Positions 52,794 through 59,723 of a stretch of DNA of 64,000 bases are shown here, piece after piece. This DNA is from Oceanobacillus polygoni (GTDB taxonomy: Bacteria; Bacillota; Bacilli; Bacillales; Amphibacillaceae), in assembly GCF_008304605.1 (NCBI RefSeq), contig NZ_PIJY01000057.1:61225-125224 (forward strand), in the 5' to 3' direction. The notes under the pieces are model-generated. The model was not told the DNA's origin. It made no database searches and saw only the letters and a program-made list of their open reading frames with translations. The translations under genes were made by a program, and so were the position numbers. How positions within the stretch are numbered: the stretch's first letter is position 1; every line of letters begins with the position of its first letter.

Positions 52794-53179
52794 ATGAAGC
52801 TAAAGATTGATGCAATAACTCTAGCTGTTCATCATCTTGAAAAAGCAGTTGCCTTTTACAGGGAAATACTTCAGTTACCGGAAGATCAGATTTCGAAGGG
52901 AGAAGACCACGTAGCTTTCTTTTTTAACGAGGACTTATCACTTGTTCTCTATCCACGTACGGAAATTGCTCGCACAACTGGTCAAACAATTTAACCCCTA
53001 GTTCAAATGAAGTAATGCTAAGCTCTTTTGTGGAAAGTCGTCAAGAAGTTGACCATATTTTGCGGCGAGTAATGTCTTCTAAAGGTACGGTAATAAAGCA
53101 AGGAGAAGCAAACGAATGGGGTTATTCAGGATGTTTCGCTGATTTAGACGGTCATGTTTGGGAGCTTAGTACAACATAG
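52794..53179 (+). pseudogene. VOC (glyoxalase/dioxygenase-like) protein broken by a frameshift
   Basis: The first frame reads KIDAITLAVHHLEKAVAFYR, EILQLPEDQISKGEDHVAFF and onward, and stops at 52992-52994. The family pattern then resumes in another frame, from SSNEVMLSSFVESRQEVDHI to WGYSGCFADLDGHVWELSTT and a stop at 53177-53179. A one-base insertion or two-base loss near 52975-52996 separates the halves. Joined, they form a normal VOC protein of about 128 residues. Several possible starts (GTG 52782, ATG 52794) share AAGAGGGA. Its substrate is unknown. Confidence 0.8.
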
Positions 53180-53257
53180 GGTAAAACGTTGTTGTAAGAT
53201 ACCTGAATCTATAATTAACGTTTTTTACTATAAATCGTGAAATTGGAGGAGAAAGCT

Positions 53258-53731
53258 ATGCAAACATATGGAAAGCTAAATAAAGTAGATGAACGGTATA
53301 AGTTAAAATTTGAACGTGCGTACGCTTATTCAGTTGAAGAAGTTTGGGGTATTGTTACGAATCCAAAGCATTTTACTCAGTGGTACCCATTTGCAACAGG
53401 TGAGATGGAATTACGTTTAGGAGGTAAAATTTATTTTGATGATGGTGAAGGCTCCACTTACGAAGGAGTAATCACGGAACTTGCGCCTCCTCACATCTTC
53501 GCTTTCCGTGAAATCGATGACTTGCTATCTATAGAACTGAAGACCGAAGACGATGGTTGTTGCTTGGTATTCGAGCACACTTTTGACGACGCTTCTATGA
53601 GTACTTCCGTTGCTACTGGATGGCATCGTTGTCTAGATGCCTTAGGGATGATTATAGAAGGAAGTCCGGTTGAGTGGCCGGATAATGCCGCTTCGTTGCG
53701 TAAAACTTATAAAGAAACATTCAATTCTTAA
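53258..53731 (+). CDS. SRPBCC (AHSA1-like) domain protein
   Basis: A 157-residue single START-like/AHSA1 domain: FERAYAYSVEEVWGIVTNPK (about 18-37), HFTQWYPFATGEMELRLGGK and LVFEHTFDD are typical. It binds hydrophobic ligands or assists proteins; the function is unknown. ATG 53258 has TTGGAGGAG seven bases upstream and replaces the frame opening at 53237. It precedes a methyltransferase gene by 33 bases and may be co-transcribed. It is a stand-alone version of the domain fused to ArsR at 7.0 kb. Confidence 0.85.
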   Translation: MQTYGKLNKVDERYKLKFERAYAYSVEEVWGIVTNPKHFTQWYPFATGEMELRLGGKIYFDDGEGSTYEGVITELAPPHIFAFREIDDLLSIELKTEDDGCCLVFEHTFDDASMSTSVATGWHRCLDALGMIIEGSPVEWPDNAASLRKTYKETFNS

Positions 53732-53764
53732 CTTGACTTTCAACCTTGTGATGGGGGATAGGTT

Positions 53765-54502
53765 ATGAAGCAGAATAAATATGATGATGCTCACTTTTTT
53801 GCAGCGTATGAGGAAATGCCACGATCCATTAAAGGACTTGAAGGAGCGGGAGAGTGGCCATTATTGAAGAAGCTACTGCCAGAATTAAAGGATAAACGTG
53901 TACTTGATTTAGGGTGTGGCTTTGGGTGGCATTGTCGCTACGCACGCAAGCAACAGGCTCGCTCCGTAGTTGGCATTGATATATCGGAAAAAATGTTACA
54001 AAAAGCTCGTGAATTAACGGAGGATCCACACATCGTTTATCAAAGAATCCCAATTGAAGATATTCATTTCACTACTGCTTCATTCGACGTGGTATTTAGT
54101 TCGCTTGCACTCCATTATGTAAAAGCATTCAAAGTTATTTGTAAAAAAGTTAATGCTTATTTAACACGTGGTGGCAGGTTTGTTTTTTCGGTAGAACATC
54201 CTATTTATACCGCCCGGGCTGAACAGGACTGGTACTACGATGAACAAGGACATCGCCTGCATTGGCCAATTGATAATTATCAGTTAGAAGAGATGCGTCA
54301 AACGATATTTTTAACAGAGAATGTAATTAAATATCATCGTACATTTGCCACCTATATAAATACACTAATCAATGCGGGGTTTACGATTAAAGCAGTGGAA
54401 GAAACATACGCAACAGAAGAAATGATAAGAGAAGATCCATCGATGTTTGATGAGAATCGAAGACCGATATTTTTATTGATTGCTGCTGAAAAAACTGTGT
54501 AA
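53765..54502 (+). CDS. Class I SAM-dependent methyltransferase
   Basis: A Rossmann-fold methyltransferase of 245 residues. Motif I is VLDLGCGFGWHCRYA (about 45-59), the acidic loop at the end of beta-2 is VVGIDISEKML (70-80), and motif IV reads FDVVFSSLALHYV. It resembles the Methyltransf_11/25 group acting on small molecules. GGGGGATAGG precedes the ATG. The substrate is unknown. It probably forms an operon with the SRPBCC gene. Confidence 0.85.
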   Translation: MKQNKYDDAHFFAAYEEMPRSIKGLEGAGEWPLLKKLLPELKDKRVLDLGCGFGWHCRYARKQQARSVVGIDISEKMLQKARELTEDPHIVYQRIPIEDIHFTTASFDVVFSSLALHYVKAFKVICKKVNAYLTRGGRFVFSVEHPIYTARAEQDWYYDEQGHRLHWPIDNYQLEEMRQTIFLTENVIKYHRTFATYINTLINAGFTIKAVEETYATEEMIREDPSMFDENRRPIFLLIAAEKTV

Positions 54503-54593
54503 AGCTTATGTTTGTATCCTCGTTTTTCTTGCATCTTATAAAATAGAGCTGGCTTCTATGGTTGTGTTATCATATTGGGAGGAGGGATCCTAA

Positions 54594-55445
54594 ATGATAT
54601 ACATAGGTGTAACAGGCTGGGGTGATCATCACTCGCTGTACCCGCCTCAAATGAAATCAAAAGATAAATTAGCCGAATATAGTAGTCATTTTCTTACAGT
54701 TGAAGTGGATGCTTCTTTTTATGCGGTGCAGCCTATCCGTAATGCATCCAAATGGGTAAGCGAAACACCAGAGAACTTTCGCTTTGTCGTGAAGGCATAT
54801 CAGGGAATGACAGGGCATCAAAGAACGGATCTTCCGTTTGAAACGAGATCGGAGATGTTTCAAGCCTTCAAAGATTCTTTAACACCTTACCAGCAAGCGA
54901 ATAAGCTAGCGATGGTCTTATTTCAATTTCCGCCTTGGTTTGATTGCAAGAAAGAAAATGTGAATTACTTACGATATTGCAAAAAAATGATGGGAGATAT
55001 CCCTGTTGCGCTTGAATTTAGAAATCAGTCCTGGTTTCGTGAACTCTATCGTTCCGGTACGCTTGCCTTTATGAAGGAGAATGGCTGGATTCACGCTATT
55101 GCGGATGAACCTCAAGCTGGGGACGGTTCTATTCCAATTGTACCAGTAGCTACAGATTCGAATATGACGTTGATTCGAATGCATGGTAGGAACTTTCATG
55201 GTTGGACGAAGCCAAAAAATTCGGATACAAACTGGCGTGAAGTCCGCTATTTATATAAATACAATGAGAAAGAATTATTGGAATGGAAAGAACGAGTATT
55301 AGAGCTTGCAAAGCATTCAAGAGATATCATTGTTTTATTTAACAACAACTCGGGCGGGGATGCCGCTGGCAATGCAAAAGAATTTCAAGACATGCTAGGT
55401 ATTGAATACGAGGGGCTTGCTCCCAGACAGCTTGGGTTATTTTAA
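54594..55445 (+). CDS. DUF72 family protein, YunF-like
   Basis: A TIM-barrel-like DUF72 protein of 283 residues. The N-terminal IYIGVTGWGDHHSLYP, then FLTVEVDASFYAVQP, MVLFQFPPWFD and the late FNNNSGGDAAGNAKEFQDML are characteristic of the family, which resembles YunF of B. subtilis. The biochemical role is not established. GGGAGGAGG precedes the ATG. A bidirectional terminator follows. Confidence 0.87.
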   Translation: MIYIGVTGWGDHHSLYPPQMKSKDKLAEYSSHFLTVEVDASFYAVQPIRNASKWVSETPENFRFVVKAYQGMTGHQRTDLPFETRSEMFQAFKDSLTPYQQANKLAMVLFQFPPWFDCKKENVNYLRYCKKMMGDIPVALEFRNQSWFRELYRSGTLAFMKENGWIHAIADEPQAGDGSIPIVPVATDSNMTLIRMHGRNFHGWTKPKNSDTNWREVRYLYKYNEKELLEWKERVLELAKHSRDIIVLFNNNSGGDAAGNAKEFQDMLGIEYEGLAPRQLGLF

Positions 55446-55461
55446 TCTTGCCGGAATAAAA

Positions 55462-55495
55462 AAAGCAATCCTTTTTTAAAATGAAGGATTGCTTT
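55462..55495. terminator. Bidirectional terminator between yunF-like and aminotransferase genes
   Basis: A 12-bp stem AAAGCAATCCTT/AAGGATTGCTTT (55462-55473 and 55484-55495) with A and T runs separates the convergent genes. Confidence 0.85.
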
Positions 55496-55502
55496 CTTTC
55501 CA

Positions 55503-56774
55503 TTAGCCTAGTAGTTTTTTTACACTTGCTAATTTCACACATAGGCATAGTACTTCCATCGCAGCTTCTAATTCTGTCAGACTTGGGAATGTAGGAGCGA
55601 TTCGAATATTTCTATCCCTTGGGTCTTTTCCATATGGATAGGTTGCCCCAGCACCTGTTAGCGTAACGCCAGCTTCGGATGCTAGTCTCACTACCTCTGT
55701 AGCGCAGCCATCAAGTGTATTTAGGCTAATAAAATAGCCGCCTTCTGGCTTACCCCATGAAGCAATATTATCATTCCCAAACTCCGACTCCAGCTTATTT
55801 AAAACGAGGTCGAATTTTGGTTTGACAATTTCAGCGTGTTTTTTCATATGAAGCTTCACGTTTTCTGCATCTTTTAAAAAACGTACATGACGTAATTGAT
55901 TTATCTTATCTGCACCAATTGTTTGTACAGCTAGCTGTTTCTTGATGAAGCCAATATTCTCTTCACTTGCAGCAATTACGGAAACACCTGACCCTGGGAA
56001 TGTTACCTTTGAAGTCGAAGCAAAGATAAATACACGGTTTGGATTCCCTGCATCTTTACAAGCTTTTAAGATGTTTTTTAATACAGGCGGATTATCTGTC
56101 AGGTGATGGACTGTATAGGCATCATCCCAGAAAATCCGAAAGTCTTTGGCTTTTGTCTCCATGTTAGCAAGACGATCGACAACTTCATCACTGTATGTTG
56201 TTCCTTCAGGATTACTGTATTTTGGTACACACCAAATACCTCTAATCGTATCGTCGTTACGAACAAGCTCCTCCACCTGATTCATATCCGGACCATCTTC
56301 CAGCATATCAATTGTTATCATTTCAATGTCATACATTTCACAAATGGCAAAATGTCTATCATACCCTGGACTTGGGCATAAGAACTTAACCTTTGGTGCT
56401 TTTACCCAAGGCATGTCACTGTCGACAACCCCTTTAAGCAGTGCCCTAGAAATCGTATCATGCATCAAACTAAGACTGGAGTTCCCCCCAACAATCACTT
56501 CACTCGTGTTAATCTGAAGCAGCTGAGCAAATAACTCTTTCATTTCTGTTAAGCCATCGAGCCCTCCGTAATTTCGAATATCGATAGAATCTTTTACATC
56601 AAGCGAATCCAATTTATTAAGAAGGTCCATAGATAAATCTAACTGCTCTGGGCTAGGTTTACCTCTTGCCATATTTAAGGATAAGTTTTTAGCTTTAAAA
56701 GCTTCATACTCTTCCATTAGGTTGGAATACATTGTACTTAATGCTTCGTGATCTAATGCGTTTATAGTAGTCAA
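55503..56774 (-). CDS. PLP-dependent aminotransferase, fold type I
   Basis: A class I aminotransferase of about 423 residues in a subgroup with the start MEEYEAFKAKNLSLNMARGKPSPEQLDLS split across residues 18-46. The PLP-phosphate region YGGLDG is near 77-82, the Asn/Asp/Tyr contacts are in KYSNPEGTTYS and FWDDAYTVHH, and the Schiff-base lysine is in ASTSKVTFPGSG. It probably transaminates aspartate or a related amino acid. The frame opens at 56861, but AAAGGGG lies nine bases before TTG 56774, which I take as the start. It is monocistronic. Confidence 0.85.
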   Translation of the reverse strand: MTTINALDHEALSTMYSNLMEEYEAFKAKNLSLNMARGKPSPEQLDLSMDLLNKLDSLDVKDSIDIRNYGGLDGLTEMKELFAQLLQINTSEVIVGGNSSLSLMHDTISRALLKGVVDSDMPWVKAPKVKFLCPSPGYDRHFAICEMYDIEMITIDMLEDGPDMNQVEELVRNDDTIRGIWCVPKYSNPEGTTYSDEVVDRLANMETKAKDFRIFWDDAYTVHHLTDNPPVLKNILKACKDAGNPNRVFIFASTSKVTFPGSGVSVIAASEENIGFIKKQLAVQTIGADKINQLRHVRFLKDAENVKLHMKKHAEIVKPKFDLVLNKLESEFGNDNIASWGKPEGGYFISLNTLDGCATEVVRLASEAGVTLTGAGATYPYGKDPRDRNIRIAPTFPSLTELEAAMEVLCLCVKLASVKKLLG

Positions 56775-56961
56775 TGAAATATGCCCCTTTATCTTCGTGT
56801 TATTACAAACATTATAACAGACGGGTTTTAAACTCGGGAGTGAAATCGTGAAGTTTGTCAAAAAAATTGCAGATAATAATAGTTCATGAATAGTAGGGGA
56901 ACCAAGCTGATTTTTTATATAATAAAAGAAGTATTGAATGAAAATGTTGGGGTGATGTTAC

Positions 56962-57831
56962 ATGCGGTCAAAGCAGGAAATGATGGAGCTTATCGTAAAC
57001 GTTGCAAAAGAAGATAGTCGAATTAGAACGGTAGGTATGAATGGTTCAAGAGTGAATCCGAATGTTCCTAGCGATCTTTTTCAGGATTACGATATTGTTT
57101 ATCTTGTTACAGATATTGATTCTTTTATAGACGATCCGAATTGGATAGATGTGTTTGGGGACCGTATTATCATGCAGACACCGGAAGATATGACCATGTT
57201 TCCGCCAGAGCTTGGAGGCAGGTTCCCTTATTTGATGTTATTTAAAGATGGCAATCGCATCGATTTAATGCTTGTTCCAGTAGAAGAGAAAGAAAAGTAT
57301 TACCATGAAGATGGACTAACGGTTGTTTTGTTCGATAAAGATGGTGGCTTGCCAACATTACCTCCTCCAAGTGATGAAGGATATTGGGTGAAAAAGCCAT
57401 CTGATTTACTATTTGCTGATTGCTGTAAGGAGTTCTGGTGGGTATCTACTTACGTTGTAAAAGGATTGTGGCGCGAGGAGATTTTGTATGCGTTTGATCA
57501 TATGACTATCATCCGAACGATGCTTTTGAAAATGCTGGAATGGAAGGTAGGAGTGGAAACTGAGTTTTCGCTTAGCATTGGAAAAAGCGGGAAGTATTTA
57601 AAGCGCTATGTTGATAACCAAACATGGGCGCAACTTTTAAAGACCTTTCCTAGCGGTTCATATGAACAGGCTTGGCATGCTGTATTCACAATGACCGCGT
57701 TATTTGAGGAAGTTGCCATTGAAGTTGCCGAGCATTTTGGGTTTTCGTACCCTTTTGAAGAAGCGCAATATGTGAAAGCATATTTAAAGCATGTTCAACA
57801 ACTAAGACCAAATGCGTCAGATATATATTAA
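56962..57831 (+). CDS. aadK: Aminoglycoside 6-adenylyltransferase
   Basis: A 289-residue nucleotidyltransferase of the AadK type that would adenylylate streptomycin at the 6 position. The nucleotidyltransferase motif GMNGSRVNP (about 25-33), followed by the acidic pair in DYDIVYLVTDI, lies in the N-terminal domain, and KPSDLLFADCCKEFWWVSTY, near residues 147-166, is diagnostic of the family. GGGGTGAT precedes the ATG. A chromosomal aadK is common in Bacillus relatives, so it is not by itself a sign of gene transfer. Confidence 0.9.
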   Translation: MRSKQEMMELIVNVAKEDSRIRTVGMNGSRVNPNVPSDLFQDYDIVYLVTDIDSFIDDPNWIDVFGDRIIMQTPEDMTMFPPELGGRFPYLMLFKDGNRIDLMLVPVEEKEKYYHEDGLTVVLFDKDGGLPTLPPPSDEGYWVKKPSDLLFADCCKEFWWVSTYVVKGLWREEILYAFDHMTIIRTMLLKMLEWKVGVETEFSLSIGKSGKYLKRYVDNQTWAQLLKTFPSGSYEQAWHAVFTMTALFEEVAIEVAEHFGFSYPFEEAQYVKAYLKHVQQLRPNASDIY

Positions 57832-57991
57832 GGTTAGTAGAAGTAAACGCTCAATGCGAATACGGAAGAACGTAACCTAAAATAAATGAATTTTAAAAAG
57901 GAGAGAATGTGCAGTGCATGATCGGATGTGGGCTATGCAAGTCTGTTTTTAACCTTAACTCGTTTGTAATCGTTATTTTAAAAATTCCCCC

Positions 57992-58022
57992 TTGACCTTT
58001 ACGTTGCGTAAAGGTCTATGAT
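57992..58022 (+). promoter_or_regulatory. MerR-type promoter with 19-bp spacer and perfect dyad
   Basis: TTGACC (57992-57997) and TATGAT (58017-58022) are 19 bases apart. The perfect dyad GACCTTTACG-TTG-CGTAAAGGTC (57994-58003 and 58007-58016) fills the spacer. This over-long spacer with an operator is the hallmark of MerR-activated promoters, so the regulator encoded next most likely activates itself. Confidence 0.85.
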
Positions 58023-58045
58023 AGTAAATGTCAGGAGGGTTACAG

Positions 58046-58819
58046 GTGGAATATACCGTCAATAAATTGGCTCAGATTTCTGGTGTGAGCGGCCGCACAC
58101 TCAGATATTATGATCAAATCGGACTGTTAGAGCCAGCACGAATTAATTCATCTGGCTACCGAATTTACGGACAAAAGGAAGTTGATTTGCTTCAACAAAT
58201 CTTGTTTTACCGTGAATTGGAAGTAAGTCTGGAAGATATCAAGAAAATGATTAGCGAGCCAATGTTTGATCAAACAGAAGCGTTAAAATCGCATTATCAA
58301 CTGCTAGCACAAAAGCGTGCCCGTCTTGACAAAATAATGGCAAACGTTAAACGAACGATTGCCAGTAAACAAGGAGGTATTCCGATGCAGGATAAAGATA
58401 AATTCGCAGCATTTAAGGATAACTTAATCGAGGAAAATGAAGATAAATATGGAGAAGAAATTCGCAGCAAATATGGCGATAAAACGGTGGATGCTAGTAA
58501 TGCCAAGCTAAGAGGAATGTCAGAAGAAGATTTTAAAGCAATGAATGATTTAGGAGAAGAAATTATGGTATTACTCGAGAAGGCATATATTGCTGGAGAT
58601 CCAGCTTCTGATTTAGCTCAGGATGTTGCCGCAAAGCACAAGCAATGGCTAATGTACTCTTGGAGCAGCTATTCAAAAGAAGCGCATGCAGGTCTTGCAG
58701 AAATGTACGTTGCTGATGAGCGATTTACAGCCTTTTATGATAAGGTTGCAGAAGGAGCAACAGAATTTCTAAGAGATTCGATTCTTATTTACCTTGGTAT
58801 AGAAAAACAAGATAGTTAG
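58046..58819 (+). CDS. MerR family activator with TipAS antibiotic-recognition domain
   Basis: The N-terminal 75 residues are a MerR helix-turn-helix (VNKLAQISGVSGRTLRYYDQ and IGLLEPARINSSGYRIYG), then a coiled-coil linker, and from about residue 125 a TipAS domain (GMSEEDFKAMNDLGEEIMVL; KQWLMYSWSSYSKEAHAGLA; VAEGATEFLRDSI). TipA and Mta relatives are switched on by antibiotics or hydrophobic cations and activate drug-export genes. The GTG at 58046 has AGGAGGG six bases upstream; the frame opens at 58028. It is monocistronic and has a classic MerR operator. No dedicated exporter adjoins it. Confidence 0.9.
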   Translation: MEYTVNKLAQISGVSGRTLRYYDQIGLLEPARINSSGYRIYGQKEVDLLQQILFYRELEVSLEDIKKMISEPMFDQTEALKSHYQLLAQKRARLDKIMANVKRTIASKQGGIPMQDKDKFAAFKDNLIEENEDKYGEEIRSKYGDKTVDASNAKLRGMSEEDFKAMNDLGEEIMVLLEKAYIAGDPASDLAQDVAAKHKQWLMYSWSSYSKEAHAGLAEMYVADERFTAFYDKVAEGATEFLRDSILIYLGIEKQDS

Positions 58820-58821
58820 GA

Positions 58822-58868
58822 AGGAAAGTCCCATTTTGATTGGTATTCAAATTGGGACTTTCTTTCTT
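58822..58868 (+). terminator. Intrinsic terminator after the TipAS-type merR gene
   Basis: AAAGTCCCA/TGGGACTTT (58825-58833 and 58853-58861), extended past one mismatch by TTTGA/TCAAA, is followed by T-rich sequence. Confidence 0.8.
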
Positions 58869-58889
58869 GGATGAAGAGCTCATCGGACC

Positions 58890-59252
58890 CTATGCATTTA
58901 CTTCAATAAGATAAGCTGTCAGTTCCTTAATTTTCCCATCTTTAAACTTATTCAACTTATAAATGTCACAAAAAGCATATGTTTTATTAATTCCCTCTTC
59001 ATCTGGTATTGTCATGGAGCCTTCAATTACTGCAGAATTCCCATGGGTAATGATTTGCTTTGTTACATAGTTTTGAGGCGTATACCCTCGCATTTTCTCC
59101 ATTTCAGCAGCAAAAGCAGCTTTACCTTCGAACACTGCTTGCCCGACGTGATTCCAAACGACGTCCTCGGCTGTATGTTCAAGAATAAAGTCAACATCTC
59201 CTGTTGCGAAAGCCTCGTTAATCTTTTGGAAAAATTCCTGATTTTTGGTCAT
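58890..59252 (-). CDS. SnoaL-like / NTF2-fold protein
   Basis: A 120-residue cone-shaped NTF2-like fold protein: FFQKINEAFATGDVDFILEH (7-26), TAEDVVWNHVG (27-37), YAFCDIYKLNKFKDGKIKEL (91-110). Family members are isomerases, dehydratases or ligand carriers; the function here is unknown. AAGGAG precedes the ATG. It is monocistronic and divergent from the ABC-F leader region. Confidence 0.82.
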   Translation of the reverse strand: MTKNQEFFQKINEAFATGDVDFILEHTAEDVVWNHVGQAVFEGKAAFAAEMEKMRGYTPQNYVTKQIITHGNSAVIEGSMTIPDEEGINKTYAFCDIYKLNKFKDGKIKELTAYLIEVNA

Positions 59253-59394
59253 TTTTCGATCAACTCCTTTTTGATTTGTATTACATAAATAATTCGTTTT
59301 TTCTTAGATATATCCTGCATTTTTTATGTAATACTTGAAAAAGAGGCAACAATCAAATAAAATAAAAGAAACAAATGAACGGAGGTGGATAGGG

Positions 59395-59532
59395 ATGTTT
59401 AATCAAGCTGTTTTGATGTACGGTTACTGGACGGATTTCTTATATTTTAGCCGTGCAAAATTTGCTGTTCTAGTTGATAACGGGATACGTGTGTCCTTTT
59501 TTAGCAACTGTATAGCAAATCTAAAACGGTGA
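59395..59532 (+). CDS. Putative 45-residue leader peptide of the ABC-F gene
   Basis: ATG 59395 follows GGAGGTGG (59381-59388) by six bases, a strong ribosome site, and the frame of 45 codons ends at 59530-59532. The peptide begins MFNQAVLMYGYWTDFLYFSR and resembles no family I know. A small hairpin with six T residues (59482-59502) lies inside it, and two further terminator-like hairpins follow before the ABC-F gene. Drug-induced stalling on this ORF could control read-through, as for other ABC-F and macrolide-resistance genes. The coding status is inferred from context. Confidence 0.5.
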   Translation: MFNQAVLMYGYWTDFLYFSRAKFAVLVDNGIRVSFFSNCIANLKR

Positions 59533-59568
59533 AAACATCTCTAAATCCACATTACGATATGGACTTAC

Positions 59569-59599
59569 AAAAGGGAGGGCTTTTCATGCTCTCCTTTTT
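59569..59599 (+). terminator. Leader hairpin B, terminator-like
   Basis: AAAAGG(G)AGGGC (59569-59580) pairs with GCTCTCCTTTT (59588-59598) around a seven-base loop with one bulged G, and ends in five T residues. It lies between the leader ORF and the ABC-F gene. Confidence 0.6.
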
Positions 59600-59620
59600 G
59601 TGTGCCCTTATTTATGATTG

Positions 59621-59658
59621 AAAGCCATGGGATTGTTATGTTTCCTATGGCTTTTTTT
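59621..59658 (+). terminator. Leader hairpin C, strong intrinsic terminator
   Basis: AAAGCCATGGGA (59621-59632) pairs with TCCTATGGCTTT (59643-59654) over 12 bp with one G-U pair, followed by a run of seven T residues ending at 59658. It is 66 bases before the ABC-F start, so transcription must pass it to express that gene. Confidence 0.75.
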
Positions 59659-59723
59659 GGTTGTGTCAAGCACATCAATTAAAGAGGCGTTCTAAGAAGC
59701 TTTATTGAAGGAGGAAATTTAAT

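Larger units (their letters stand above)
59253..59723. other. 471-base region upstream of the ABC-F gene
   Basis: The left part is the promoter side of the NTF2-like gene. The remainder contains a 45-codon ORF with a good ribosome site and up to three terminator-like hairpins (59482-59502, 59569-59599, 59621-59658) before the ABC-F ribosome site. The organisation resembles antibiotic-responsive attenuator leaders. Confidence 0.6.

Noticed and set aside
52269..55445. The run of small rightward genes as a biosynthetic cluster
   Set aside because: Acetyltransferase, VOC, SRPBCC, methyltransferase and DUF72 genes have individual ribosome sites and mostly clear gaps, and there is no core biosynthetic enzyme.
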